Shown: positions 44,201 to 53,179, counted from the first letter of the stretch. The stretch: DNA of 64,000 bases from Hoeflea_A sp965216535 (GCA_965216535.1 OZ244175.1:1364001-1428000); one strand, 5' to 3'. Numbers and translations are program-made. The notes: generated by a model not told the origin, from the letters alone.

Positions 44201-47200
44201 TGTGGACCGTCGAATGTGAGGAACTCCAGGTTGCGGGCGCTGCTCGCGCCATCAATGAGCGCTAGATTGATGGACGCGCTATTTTGTGGCCCGAAGTGGT
44301 TGACCTCTGAAAAGAACCCATTGGAGGTGTCACTGTCGAAATTCCAACCGTCATTGAGAATGCGTGTCGTCCCTGCGGCACGGTCGTCAGACAGAACAAG
44401 CCTTTGCAACGAGAAGTCCTGAGACCCCAGGTGGGAGATCTCGAACAGGCCGGTGCTCAACGGATTGCAGTCGTCGAGGTGCACATGAAGCGTTTCGATG
44501 TCTCGACTGTTGAAATTGTCGATTTTTTGTGGGCTGGTGCTGCTCGGATCGATCCGGAAAACGGTATCGACCGACATTCCTGGAGTGCTGCCGCCCAGGA
44601 ACAGATCGAAATCGTTCGGGAGATTGCCGCTGTCGTTACAGCATTGATCGAACGTCAGAACCGCGCCTCGCCTGTCGGTGAGACCGTTCAGATTTTCGGT
44701 GTCTGTCTCAATCGAACTTCCCGGTATGGAGACGATGCGGAGATCACCCGAAACGCCATTTGCCAGGATGATGTCTTCAACGGAATCATCCTGCACGGCT
44801 GCCAGGTCGAGATGATTTCGTCCCGACGTTCCAAGGGTTTCCAGGACCACGATGCGTTCGACATTGCTGATTTCTCCAGCGCCATCGAGGTCTCCGGAAT
44901 AAACACCCAGCGTGTCGAAGCCGCCGCCGGCGTCGATGCGCGAGGTGGCAAAGCCGCCCCTGTCGAAGAAGAAGAAGCCGTTGCCAGCGCCGTCGATGAC
45001 TTCAAGCGGAAATCCGTTGTTGTCGTTGTCTGTGTCATTCGCCGTGCCGGCTAAGACAAGGAACACGTCTCCACCACCGGTTATGTTGACGGTTTCAAGA
45101 CCGGTTAGGCGTGTTCCGATCGGGAACCCCTGGCCGACGAACATGTCGATGGCCGCGGTGTTTAATGCGGCTGCGGCGGCACCACCCTTGACGGACGGTC
45201 TGCTCTCGGTCAGGTCATCGACGTCAAGGATCAATGTGTGCGTGGTCGGCTGAAAAGATTCGGGAAAACTCTCAGCCCAGCCGACCAACCGTTCACCATC
45301 CGCATAGCCATTGGAGATACTGCCAATGACGGACGGCTCTCCGGAGGCCTTCAACCGGATGGTTCCCACCAGTTCGCTTCGCGGTCCTCCGGGCTCACTG
45401 CCAGAAACGTTCTCGGAAATGCGCAATTCGTTGACAACGGCGTTTTCGAGATTGAACGTCAGTTCATCCAGGGAGGACGTTGCCGATTTGGACCCGGCAG
45501 CTGAATCGACCCAGAAGAAATTGCTGTTGACGTTGTACAGGTCGACCTGCGGTCCGATATCGCTCGGTTGAGTGGGGTCGGCGTTCCAGAAATCCTCCTG
45601 GAGGTTCCAGATGCCGGCCGAAGCGATGCTCGATTCGAACATGACCCGGTCAATGTCGGGCGACAGGCTCGCATCGAAGATAACCGGCTCATCGAACGCA
45701 GGCGCCATGCGCGGCATTTCGATCAGCGGTGTGCAGATCTCGGCCAGAATACTCGAAGTATCGGCGGCAGGTACGTCGCTTTCGTCCCTGTTGCCGATCA
45801 AAATTCTCTCGACGTCTTGAAGCGTGACGCCGGTTACCAGCGAACCACCGTCAACCATGTTGTTTTCGTCCTTGAGCAGGGCGAAAGTATCAAGGCCGTT
45901 ACCTCCGAGAGCGGTATCGCCGGCATTGGCGGTCCGGTTGAACCCTGGCACGGGAGCGGTTGGTCCAATCCCGGCGGTGGCCAGGAAATAGTCGTTGCGC
46001 CCGGTGCCTTCGAGTGTTTCGTCGATGGTTCCGGTGAACGGAATTATCTCGCCGGATTGTTCAACCGTCACCCTGATGGTGTCTTGGAGAGAGTTTCCGG
46101 CGCTGTCGGTGATGCGGACCTGAAGGTCGAACACGACAAAGCCGTCGGCCGTTCCATCCAGATCGACACCGCCTTGCTCCGGTGACAGACCATCGATGAG
46201 CCTGGCGGAATCAAGCAGCGATGGATCGACCAGCACCAGCTTCGTGCCGGTGCTGTCAATGGCGAACGCGCCGCCGGTGGGATCACCGCCGGGAATGATG
46301 GAAAACGTGTGATTATCGGCACTGGTGTCGGGATCCTGCGCCAACAGATCGGCGAGCGTAACGTTGGCCGGCGTGACTGACGGGAGATACAGCGTCTCAG
46401 GCAGCAGGTTGGTCGGATCCTCATCGACGATCGGGGTCACATCGATCGTGAAGGTACGGTCCACGGAAAGGCCGTTTCCGGCCCGATCGGTCGCCCGGAT
46501 CGTGACGCTTGTCGACACGACACCGGCCTCGGCATCGAAGGCGGCTGGGTCGGCAATGATCAGCTGGTTGCCATTGGCGATATCGAAACGCGGATCGCCG
46601 ACAACTTCGAACACAAGAATGTCGCCCGTATCGTCGTCCTGCGCCGACAGGAGGCCGACAACGGCGCCTGCGGTTCCCGGATTGGACACGGAACCGTCCT
46701 GTTCATCGATGACCCGGTTGGAAAGCTCCAGGTCGAAGGGAGCCGAGTTGCTCTCGTCGAGGGTGATGGCGATGTCCTTGTCGAAAGTGTTGCCATCGCG
46801 GTCTGTGACGCGCACGCGGACGGACATGACGGAGCCAACGAGTTTGGCTGGGTCGGCAACGACGATTTCCGGTTGTTGGGCATCCGGGTCGGCGATCCTG
46901 AAGGCGCCGTCGGCATCGTCGATCAGAGACCAGCGGAACACTTCGCCACCATCCGGATCGACCGCACGCAGCCAGGCCGCCAGCTCGCCTTGCGTGGCAT
47001 TCTGGTCAAGATTGGCAGCCTGGCCTTCGAGGATGTCCTGCGGGGCCTCGTTGGCGAGTTCTCCGGTATAGGGATGGCCGTCGGGAAAGTCGTAGGGCAG
47101 GTCGTCTTCGCCGGCATCGCTGTCGATGGCCGCGGCCGCCTTCAGCAGGGCATCGGCTTCCACGTCAACCTGGGCCTTGAACTCATCGGACTCGGTGAAT

Positions 47201-47679
47201 TCGACGATCAGCTGCTGGCGCGTCAGGGCGCCCGATTGCAGGATCGACAGCCAGAAGTCGTGACCGCCCTGGTCGGACGGTCGGCCGAGGATGTTGAGGT
47301 AGAGCAGGGACAGGAAGTCGTTGTCAGAAAGATTGTCGCCGAAACGGGCGACATATTCGTCAGACTCGAGCCAGCTGCCGATGGTCTCGATCAGGGCGTT
47401 GCGGTAACTGAGCTCTGGATTGGCCTCCTGAACCTGTCGAAAGATATTGGTCCAGAAGGTCAGGCCGCCGCTGTCGGACATGCGATCGAACACCGCCTGG
47501 TAGAGCCGCAGGACGGAGCGAACGTCCTCGGCCTGCGAACACAGAGCGAGGGCCAGTTCATCGAGGGCATCGGCAATGTCGGTCGCGTTGTCGAGGATGT
47601 TTCGCCACGTGTTCAGCTCGACCGACGAAGGGTCGCGTCGCAGGATCGCGTGATAATAGGCAAAGACTGTCTGTTCCAT
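41248..47679 (-). CDS. Giant DUF4214/cadherin-like/RTX surface protein, copy B
   Basis: A 2143-residue paralogue of copy A. The order is two DUF4214 units (1 to about 180), several cadherin-like domains (about 210-560, where most of its extra 270 residues lie), a long beta-rich region, RTX nonapeptides at about 1196-1356 (GGRGHDELQGESGDDGIFA and relatives), and the same C-terminal cap ending REDLWLAA. No signal peptide is present. The RTX block is in the middle rather than near the C-terminus, as in copy A. Likely a calcium-dependent secreted adhesin or cell-surface layer component; no enzymatic motif is recognised. Confidence 0.85.
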   Translation of the reverse strand: MEQTVFAYYHAILRRDPSSVELNTWRNILDNATDIADALDELALALCSQAEDVRSVLRLYQAVFDRMSDSGGLTFWTNIFRQVQEANPELSYRNALIETIGSWLESDEYVARFGDNLSDNDFLSLLYLNILGRPSDQGGHDFWLSILQSGALTRQQLIVEFTESDEFKAQVDVEADALLKAAAAIDSDAGEDDLPYDFPDGHPYTGELANEAPQDILEGQAANLDQNATQGELAAWLRAVDPDGGEVFRWSLIDDADGAFRIADPDAQQPEIVVADPAKLVGSVMSVRVRVTDRDGNTFDKDIAITLDESNSAPFDLELSNRVIDEQDGSVSNPGTAGAVVGLLSAQDDDTGDILVFEVVGDPRFDIANGNQLIIADPAAFDAEAGVVSTSVTIRATDRAGNGLSVDRTFTIDVTPIVDEDPTNLLPETLYLPSVTPANVTLADLLAQDPDTSADNHTFSIIPGGDPTGGAFAIDSTGTKLVLVDPSLLDSARLIDGLSPEQGGVDLDGTADGFVVFDLQVRITDSAGNSLQDTIRVTVEQSGEIIPFTGTIDETLEGTGRNDYFLATAGIGPTAPVPGFNRTANAGDTALGGNGLDTFALLKDENNMVDGGSLVTGVTLQDVERILIGNRDESDVPAADTSSILAEICTPLIEMPRMAPAFDEPVIFDASLSPDIDRVMFESSIASAGIWNLQEDFWNADPTQPSDIGPQVDLYNVNSNFFWVDSAAGSKSATSSLDELTFNLENAVVNELRISENVSGSEPGGPRSELVGTIRLKASGEPSVIGSISNGYADGERLVGWAESFPESFQPTTHTLILDVDDLTESRPSVKGGAAAAALNTAAIDMFVGQGFPIGTRLTGLETVNITGGGDVFLVLAGTANDTDNDNNGFPLEVIDGAGNGFFFFDRGGFATSRIDAGGGFDTLGVYSGDLDGAGEISNVERIVVLETLGTSGRNHLDLAAVQDDSVEDIILANGVSGDLRIVSIPGSSIETDTENLNGLTDRRGAVLTFDQCCNDSGNLPNDFDLFLGGSTPGMSVDTVFRIDPSSTSPQKIDNFNSRDIETLHVHLDDCNPLSTGLFEISHLGSQDFSLQRLVLSDDRAAGTTRILNDGWNFDSDTSNGFFSEVNHFGPQNSASINLALIDGASSARNLEFLTFDGPQAESIVFLWQLEDWAPDPGNDRPADLGYFSSVDNVDDELVVSDDGVFAVLGDGDDFISGNRITADGSEDHLGADFIFAGDGNDLVFGAAGNDQIQGGRGHDELQGESGDDGIFADDGNDLVLAGSGNDYVEGGDGYDVVFGGNGNDLLRGGDGYDAICGDGGDDSLFGDALSDLLIGGRGDDFVDAGDAEADVLIGDYGCSPQTVLVDIPDDFNNWDEFHIAIDLDGDNAMEFNTSAVAEPIDSAETIAQSLANRLNAELLQHSTLIQSQFDISADGNQLVIQKTGDEAPLVEYFGFKTAVPSIHKSALGGLIATGDEFGWDVTWSGGTNIAYAHEFNAIDAGVHLSQVLSGDGLVDTVTERQALAADIVEHFELNRPAQLALAGFRMELDVDGNICLFGPSSQSAETPSVAVGGFDGFPADFGSSAQVSKIDFGSGGDLRNIGDVVTVTIDNNHRVDLEITGFMPPADIAARVAALLNASQTGFHVTAVVDPVDTSSVILTSRHPGVPFSAEVSIAVDTVNDEIAIFNVTAIGPGHRFGVLIDSTPIGLPFRDYGIEFNTDRETTLNEFVATHAAAILANHDLIAEVANGVLALTRANAPVDAGGPLAGGPLGSLIYYQGEATVEFAVIVDQVHPTGILPTVSLVSAAEDGEQDLSQSLTTVSVTPATIAGYVDYEETVMPATVPDQDVFVTAASSNNIAAFGTDGFDNDRLPHVDLFNLLETAGRHSMINGPDEGIIGVVHVLDFNQGGDGDLAHTFDVNEAVDKAANTTVDGRFWRELDNTFGTDDDRRQGDKVAFRKTDGELDECGKVENYAASEGSAESRDDADAGAVAAFGSDSGLRYYANARTFEDALLDNHGLRWGLDITQAIVDDAINDLADDGAANNSADGLANGSWGNAADLLGGGDALDNGNIYYGILDQAKGQSWLRVYYNEAGTDAAPEAVMELVGLDSLTQFSFADIVGHDCITDADLTQDREDLWLAA

Positions 47680-47718
47680 GGTCTCTCTCCACAGGCTGGA
47701 CTACCCGATCAGGGGTAG
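47680..47718 (-). promoter_or_regulatory. Conserved leader hairpin of RTX copy B
   Basis: CTACCC (47701-47706) pairs perfectly with GGGTAG (47713-47718). Compared with copy A one pair changes from G-C to A-T with the stem kept, and the stem is two pairs longer. AAGTGATTGATT follows on the plus strand reading, as it does upstream of the TPR gene. Confidence 0.45.
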
Positions 47719-47852
47719 TAAGTGATTGATTTTGTTTAGTTGCTGCGAACGTAATCCGGATGCGTGTGTCGGATTATGAAGCAGTCAGGGCTGTGTTGCG
47801 TGACCTCGTCGGCCTGGTTCCATTGCAGCCGCCGGAGCCAGACCGGATGGCA

Positions 47853-47894
47853 GGTGTCCGTCAGAATCGGATTCAAACCGCACCGACGGACACC
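47853..47894 (-). terminator. Strong inverted repeat after the TPR gene
   Basis: GGTGTCCGTC (47853-47862) is the perfect complement of GACGGACACC (47885-47894), with a 22-base loop that itself contains the small palindrome GAATCGGATTC. It begins 11 bases past the stop of the TPR gene on its strand. It probably ends or trims that transcript, though no T run follows. Confidence 0.5.
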
Positions 47895-47904
47895 GGACCA
47901 GTTG

Positions 47905-49245
47905 CTACTCCGCGGCCACACTCTGCGCCGGGGAGAGGCTCGCCCGCCGCAAGAAGCGCTTGTTGATCGGACTGTGCGGCTTCACGGCAATGCGTTCGTT
48001 GGCAAGGGCCTCCGCCGCGTTGCTGTTGCCCGACCGCACGGCTGCTTCAGTCAACGTCCAGTCGATGATGTCACGTTGAGCATGGCTGCCACCGAACGAA
48101 TTGGCCACGAAGCGCGCGCGATGGAGAGTGCTGACTGCCTCATCGTATCGTCCCTCCCAAAACGCCCGGAAGCCCTGTATCAAGGGAAGCCCTGTGGCCT
48201 TCGCCCAACGGGCAGTCTCGTCGCGGCCATCATCTGCCGCACGGTACTCTTCCAGGATCCGGTCGACCTCGTCCACGCGCCCGGTTCCAAGATAGGCCAT
48301 CGCTGCATGCCAGTCGTTGAACGGGTAGAGCCGGCCATCCGCGTGACTGTCCCAGCATTGCGCGACTTCGACCCAACGCTCGCCGATGTCGTGACCCTCC
48401 ATCTGCAGCCGCCAAAGCAGTGCGGAGGCATCCACGAGGTCGAGCGCCACTTCGCTTTCGTCACCCCGGATTTTGTCATCGTAGAGCTGAATCACCTGGT
48501 CGGATTGGCCCAGATCCAGGTGATAGAGCGCCTTGTGCCACCAGTTGTGCACCTTGAAAAAATTGTCGTCGCCCGACCAATGGGGCTCCCGCGATGCCAT
48601 CCATTCGATGCCATCTTCGGCTCTTCCCTGCATTTCCAGGACATGCGCAACCGCGTGGTGTGCCCAGCAGTCGAGCGGATCGCGATCGACCGCCTCGCGG
48701 CCAACAGCTTCGGCGCAGGCATAGTCCCCGGCTTCCTCCAGCCCGAAGGCATACATGCCCAGTACGTTTGCGTAGCCCGGCTGGTCTTCCGACCACTTCG
48801 GCAGCACACGTGCCAGACGATCGCGCAGGTTGCGGGCGTTGGCCCTGTAGAAATCCATGAGATGCCCGACCTGCAGCCCAAGAATGTCGTGTGGAAACGC
48901 CATGTTATGCTGGTCCAGCCTCACCGCCGCCTCGGTCCAGTTGTTGGCAACAAGGGCCTCCAACGCCGCGACATGCGACCGCTCGATATCGGTCTTTGCG
49001 AGGGTACGCGCGATGACCGCAATGGAACGGGCCTCGGCTGCCGCCTCGGGTTCAGTTGCCAGTCCTAGAAGATAGCCCTTCAATATGTGGGCCATTGCAA
49101 AACTCGGGTCGGCTTCGATGGCCATGTCGGCCAGTGCCACAGGGTCTCCGCGATAGATGTTGAACGTACGCAGTGCTGCATCGAAATGTTCCACGGCGCT
49201 GGCATTCGCATTGTCAGTTGGGTTGGAAAGGGTGTTGATGCTCAT
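47905..49245 (-). CDS. StaR/TTC38-like tetratricopeptide repeat protein
   Basis: A 446-residue, all-helical cytoplasmic protein. Stretches such as AVALADMAIEADPSFAMAH-like helices, DRDPLDCWAHHAVAHVLEMQGR and NWWHKALYHLDLGQ match the StaR/TTC38 family of TPR proteins, whose molecular role is unclear. Start is set at ATG 49245, with AAGGAGA five bases upstream; an earlier ATG at 49287 is rejected. Its leader resembles those of the two giant RTX genes downstream, so the three are probably coregulated. Confidence 0.75.
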   Translation of the reverse strand: MSINTLSNPTDNANASAVEHFDAALRTFNIYRGDPVALADMAIEADPSFAMAHILKGYLLGLATEPEAAAEARSIAVIARTLAKTDIERSHVAALEALVANNWTEAAVRLDQHNMAFPHDILGLQVGHLMDFYRANARNLRDRLARVLPKWSEDQPGYANVLGMYAFGLEEAGDYACAEAVGREAVDRDPLDCWAHHAVAHVLEMQGRAEDGIEWMASREPHWSGDDNFFKVHNWWHKALYHLDLGQSDQVIQLYDDKIRGDESEVALDLVDASALLWRLQMEGHDIGERWVEVAQCWDSHADGRLYPFNDWHAAMAYLGTGRVDEVDRILEEYRAADDGRDETARWAKATGLPLIQGFRAFWEGRYDEAVSTLHRARFVANSFGGSHAQRDIIDWTLTEAAVRSGNSNAAEALANERIAVKPHSPINKRFLRRASLSPAQSVAAE

Positions 49246-49300
49246 GTCGGTCTCCTTGAGCGTGTCTTGATGTTCCGGACTGCCCATCGGGGCGGGAAGT
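49246..49300 (-). promoter_or_regulatory. Conserved leader hairpin of the TPR gene
   Basis: GCCC (49282-49285) pairs with GGGC (49290-49293) around a four-base loop, flanked by CCGGACT on one side and GGGAAGTGGTTGATT on the other. The flanks and stem correspond to those in front of both RTX genes. Confidence 0.4.
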
Positions 49301-49442
49301 GGTTGATTGTCTCAGTTTGCGGCTGCGGGCATCCCGTCGAATGGTGGTCAGCGGAGGCTGACCGCCACCCGGCGGGGTGTTCGAAGTGCAGAGAGCGGGG
49401 TTTGGCGCGCGGCCCGCGATGCGGACCGCCGGCGGTGGGGAC

Positions 49443-50018
49443 CTAGTCTCCGCTGTTTTCGAACGACAGCATTGCGGTGTCGCGACCCGCTGGAATTTCG
49501 AATTGCAAGCGCACGCCAAAGCCGTCACTCATGCCGAGCAGGGTCTGGTTGACGACCTGTCCAATGTCCTTGTAGTCGCCGGTTCCGCCGGTGATCGCTC
49601 GGGGCAGGGGGATGTTTTCGTCAACGGATTCGGGACCCTGTGAAATGAGCAGGTTGCCATCGCCGAATTCAAACACCTGGCGGCTGATCAGGATGGTGCC
49701 GCTCTTGGTGTAGAAGCCGTCGCCGACATACCAGCCGTCGCAGGTCCAGGTGCCGATGACCTTGTCGGGAAAGACGGGGCTGCCGTCAGGATTGACACCT
49801 TCATGGCCGCCAGTCAGCGTTCCGGCTTCGTAGATATAGCCTTGGGTGACGAACGGATTGCCATAGGCGGGCATGCCATCTTCATGCACGGGTTTGGGGG
49901 CAAAGACGAAGCGGGTGTGGTCTTCGGCGACATCAAACCGGTTCAACGGTTCGCCGGCGAATGCCGATGTGGACATCAGGGCGGCGAAGGCTGCTGCGGT
50001 GAGTATTTTGTTGGTCAT
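49443..50018 (-). CDS. Secreted protein, possible allene-oxide-cyclase/dirigent-like barrel
   Basis: A 191-residue protein with a clear Sec signal peptide cut after STSAFAG (about residue 22). The mature part is beta-rich, with GTWTCDGWYVGDG, SRQVFEFGDGNLLISQGPE and RAITGGTGDYKDIGQV. That succession resembles the small barrel of plant allene oxide cyclase and dirigent proteins, which also occurs in secreted bacterial proteins. The ribosome-binding site is GAAAGGAAACG. No enzymatic residues are identifiable; the barrel call is by pattern only. Confidence 0.65.
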   Translation of the reverse strand: MTNKILTAAAFAALMSTSAFAGEPLNRFDVAEDHTRFVFAPKPVHEDGMPAYGNPFVTQGYIYEAGTLTGGHEGVNPDGSPVFPDKVIGTWTCDGWYVGDGFYTKSGTILISRQVFEFGDGNLLISQGPESVDENIPLPRAITGGTGDYKDIGQVVNQTLLGMSDGFGVRLQFEIPAGRDTAMLSFENSGD

Positions 50019-50221
50019 TGTCGTTTCCTTTCAAAGGTTTGGGTTGGGGTTCTAGCTTGGGGTTGACTGTCCTCGATGCGCGGAGTTGAGCCGGTTTTCG
50101 AAGGCAGACCGGTGATGACGCGAGCGGCGTTCTGCAAACGTTAGAAATCTGCGGTTGCATCCGGCGAGGGCGTCAAAAGGGTGTTAAATCCGCTGTTGGC
50201 GGGTACACGGCCGCGGCTACG

Positions 50222-51160
50222 TCACGCAGCGGTGGCGCGGCAAACCTGCTCGATGTGACGATGGTCCGTACCGCAGCAGCCGCCGAAAACGGTCAGATTG
50301 GGAAGAATCGCCAGGAGCTCCCTATGGAGGCGTCCAAACTCCTCCGGGTTTCCCTCATCGAGCTCTTCCGCTTCGTCGAGTTCCGCGTGGGAAAGTCTGG
50401 ATGCGTTGGCTCGGACACCGCCGATGCGCAGGGTCCAATCGCCACCCTGTTGGAGCACACTGCGAAAATGATCTGGATGGGCGCAGTTGATCATGTAGTA
50501 GGCCGGACTGTGCCGGGTAACCGCGTCGACCTGGTCGATAGCCGCAGCCAGAGTCTGACCCGACGGCAGGCCTCCATCGGTTTCAACCGTAAATGAAACA
50601 ACCGCGGGGATATTGGCCTCAGTCGCAGCTCGCGCGAATCCGATTGCCTCATCGGCGTAGGTCATGGTGACGGCCGAAACCATATCGGCGCCCATTTCGG
50701 CAAACCACTGAACCTGAGTTCGATGATAGGTCTCGGCCGCGTCGGCCGAGAGAATTTCGGTTGGCGCATACCCATCACTTTGAGGTCCGATGGCGCCATT
50801 GAGCACGAACGGCGATGCCGGTGTTTCAAGCTCGTTGCGCAAGTGACACAGTTGATCGACAGCGCAGCGATGCAAGTCTTTCAACCTGCCCAGGCTCACG
50901 TCCAGTTCAGCAGCCCAGCGTGGGCTTGCTCGCCAGGTCGGGGTGTCCATGATGAATCCGCAACCGTCACGAACCGCGAGTTCCGCGAATTTGCGCATAT
51001 AGCGGTCAAGAGCCTTGACGCCCTTCTCGGTTTCCAGGGCCAAGAAGGCCGCGAACAGCGGCAGGTCGATTGCGTCCTGAAAAATAAGAGTGGTTTCAAG
51101 GCCGCCATCGGTCAGCATTCGTTTGCCGTTTAAATGGGGCAGCGCGTAGCGGTATTTCAT
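50222..51160 (-). CDS. Homocysteine S-methyltransferase family protein
   Basis: A 312-residue barrel enzyme. The three zinc-binding Cys residues of the family are present: Cys226 in INCAHPDHF and Cys295-Cys296 in GGCCGTDHRHI. The N-terminal LTDGGLETTL is also typical. It moves a methyl group to homocysteine or another thiol or selenol, possibly from S-methylmethionine or a betaine. I start it at ATG 51160, where MKYRYALPHL runs straight into the domain; an in-frame extension to 51247 is less likely. Divergent from the next regulator gene. Confidence 0.85.
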   Translation of the reverse strand: MKYRYALPHLNGKRMLTDGGLETTLIFQDAIDLPLFAAFLALETEKGVKALDRYMRKFAELAVRDGCGFIMDTPTWRASPRWAAELDVSLGRLKDLHRCAVDQLCHLRNELETPASPFVLNGAIGPQSDGYAPTEILSADAAETYHRTQVQWFAEMGADMVSAVTMTYADEAIGFARAATEANIPAVVSFTVETDGGLPSGQTLAAAIDQVDAVTRHSPAYYMINCAHPDHFRSVLQQGGDWTLRIGGVRANASRLSHAELDEAEELDEGNPEEFGRLHRELLAILPNLTVFGGCCGTDHRHIEQVCRATAA

Positions 51161-51326
51161 TTCAAAGGTCCATCTTTTGAAGCCGGTTGATGTGGTCCGG
51201 CGATGAAAGACGGAGTAGCGGGATGGCAGATGATGTTCCTGCGCCAATTCTGAGCTTTGTCTGAGTTATTGTTGGCGTTAGCCTGTCACGCGAGAGCGAG
51301 ACGAGGACTGGAAAGCACAAGGTTTC

Positions 51327-52868
51327 ATGAAAATCGGGTTTAATGACTGCGAAATCGATACCGATCTTTTCCAGATCTCCCGCGCCGGGGTTGCAGTGGA
51401 CCTGACACCTTTGACAGCCAGACTTTTGACTTATTTGATCGACAACCGCCATCGAGTGGTCTCAAAAGACGAACTTGTCGAGAAGGTTTGGGATCGCCGC
51501 ATTGTCACGGATGCAACGGTGACGACCGCGATAAAGGAGGTGCGGCTGGCGATCGGAGACAACGGGCGCGTCCAGCATACCATCCGTACGGTGCATGGGA
51601 TTGGTTATCGATTCGTCGCCGATATTAGCCTTCCCCAAGCGGCCGAGCCTGAATCACCTGCTGAAACGTCAACCGTGGCCGAGGTGGCGCCGCGCCAAGC
51701 TCCTGCTATCGTTGTGTTGCCGTTTGAGGATCTTGGACCGGATGACAGTCGCGACTACCTGGTCGAAGGACTGACCGAGGAGGTTATTGTCGCTCTTTCG
51801 CGGTTCAAGGAGTTGGCGGTTGTGGCGATTTCATCGGCTTTCGAAATCGCCAGGATGGAACGGCCGCCCCTGCAGGTGACAAGAGAGCTTGGTGCCCGAT
51901 ACCTGGTTAGTGGAAGCGTTCGTCGCGGCATTGACCGTGTGCGTGTTTCGGTTCAATTGACCGATGCCGAGGATGGATCAAGATTGTGGGTAGAGACCTA
52001 CGAGCGGAAACCTGAAGACCTGATAGATTTGCAGGCAACGATAGCGGGATCGATTGCGGGGGTCCTTCCCGGTCGTGTCGGCGACTTCGAGGTTGTTAGA
52101 ACGCTTGACCGACCGGTGAGAGACCTCTCAGCCCTTCAGGCCTATCAACGGGTCAACTGGCAGTTTCGGCGCCACCGTAGTATTTCGAAAGCACTGTCGG
52201 AATTGGATTCTTTGCTTGAATTGGCGGACGATTTTGCACTCGCTCATGCAAAGGCCGCCGTCATGAAAGGTTTTGTCGCCCTTACCGGAGGCAGGCGCGA
52301 CGATGACTTGCGCAAAAAGTCGATCGCTCATGCAAAAACGGCGATAGCGATCGACCCTACAGATGCGCGCGTTCAATCGATGGCAGGGAGCGCCCATCTG
52401 TATGTAGGTGATTTCATCCCGGCTCGTGAGCACACGAGACGGGCAGTCGAACTCAACCCCAACTCAGTCGAAGCCAACCACTTTCGTGCGATTGTTCTTG
52501 GGGCCAGTGGCGATGCGCCCCTTGCTCTGGAATATCATGAACAGGCAATGAGGCTCGATCCGTACTTTCCGGAGCATTATTTCGAAGGAGCTATCGAAGC
52601 GCATTACCTTCTCGGCGACTATGAGGCAGCTATCGATCTGTTTCAGCGCTGGACCGATCCGTTCGGGCATGTCTTGTTCACCGCAGCAGCCTGTTATGCC
52701 ATGGCTGGAAATCGGCAGGAGGCCATCAGGTTGGCGCGCGCCTTGGAAACCGAAAAGAAACCGGGCTTTTCCATTGAGGTCTATGTCGATGCCATGCTGA
52801 ATTATCACGCTCGGGAAGAAGATCGCCGGCATTGGCAAAAGGGATTTGAGCGGGCAGGATTGATCTAG
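51327..52868 (+). CDS. Winged-helix transcriptional regulator with TolB-like and TPR domains, copy 1
   Basis: A 513-residue protein. Residues 1 to about 95 are an OmpR-type winged helix (LTPLTARLLTYLIDNRHRVVSKDELVEKVW ... TIRTVHGIGYRFVADI, given as two blocks). About 125-250 form a TolB-N-like domain beginning IVVLPFEDLGPDDSRDYLVEGLTE, and the rest is TPR-like. No membrane segment separates the parts, unlike CadC. The N-terminal DNA-binding domain is nearly identical to that of the regulator at 54247-55875, so they may share targets. Transcribed divergently from the methyltransferase gene. Confidence 0.88.
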   Translation: MKIGFNDCEIDTDLFQISRAGVAVDLTPLTARLLTYLIDNRHRVVSKDELVEKVWDRRIVTDATVTTAIKEVRLAIGDNGRVQHTIRTVHGIGYRFVADISLPQAAEPESPAETSTVAEVAPRQAPAIVVLPFEDLGPDDSRDYLVEGLTEEVIVALSRFKELAVVAISSAFEIARMERPPLQVTRELGARYLVSGSVRRGIDRVRVSVQLTDAEDGSRLWVETYERKPEDLIDLQATIAGSIAGVLPGRVGDFEVVRTLDRPVRDLSALQAYQRVNWQFRRHRSISKALSELDSLLELADDFALAHAKAAVMKGFVALTGGRRDDDLRKKSIAHAKTAIAIDPTDARVQSMAGSAHLYVGDFIPAREHTRRAVELNPNSVEANHFRAIVLGASGDAPLALEYHEQAMRLDPYFPEHYFEGAIEAHYLLGDYEAAIDLFQRWTDPFGHVLFTAAACYAMAGNRQEAIRLARALETEKKPGFSIEVYVDAMLNYHAREEDRRHWQKGFERAGLI

Positions 52869-53179
52869 AGCGAACTTATCGCCTGAAAAAGCAGTCATGC
52901 TCAAAACTCATGAAAACCTCAGAATTGCCGCATGCCCGAAAGTAGCTGCAGGGTCTAAGTCAAAGCCGTTGCAGAAGAGATCGGGCGAACTGGGCAGTCT
53001 TGGCGGTTTAACGCCGATTTGAAGGCATCTCGGCGACGGTGTCGAACAGTAGAATGTTCCCAGAACATCCGACTTGCAACAACGGAGCTGCCGGCCAGGT
53101 AGGTCAGGGCACGTTCACTGGAGGCTTTGACTTGGCTCCCTCCGGTGGATGGAAACAACGATATTGAAAGGAACAAAGC
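52869..53179. other. 311-base gene-free stretch with a 15-base palindrome
   Basis: Between the first winged-helix regulator and the LNG-repeat gene. It holds a perfect inverted repeat ATGTTC-CCA-GAACAT at 53054-53068 and a small stem GGCG/CGCC at 53002-53015 that could end the regulator transcript. GAAAGGAAC just before 53180 is the ribosome-binding site of the next gene. I find no convincing -35/-10 pair. An antisense reading frame over 52955-53368 has no protein-like features. Confidence 0.45.

Noticed and set aside
48100..49068. Plus-strand frame of 434 codons opposite the TPR gene
   Set aside because: The minus-strand frame matches a known TPR family with a strong ribosome-binding site; the plus frame has no recognisable domain.
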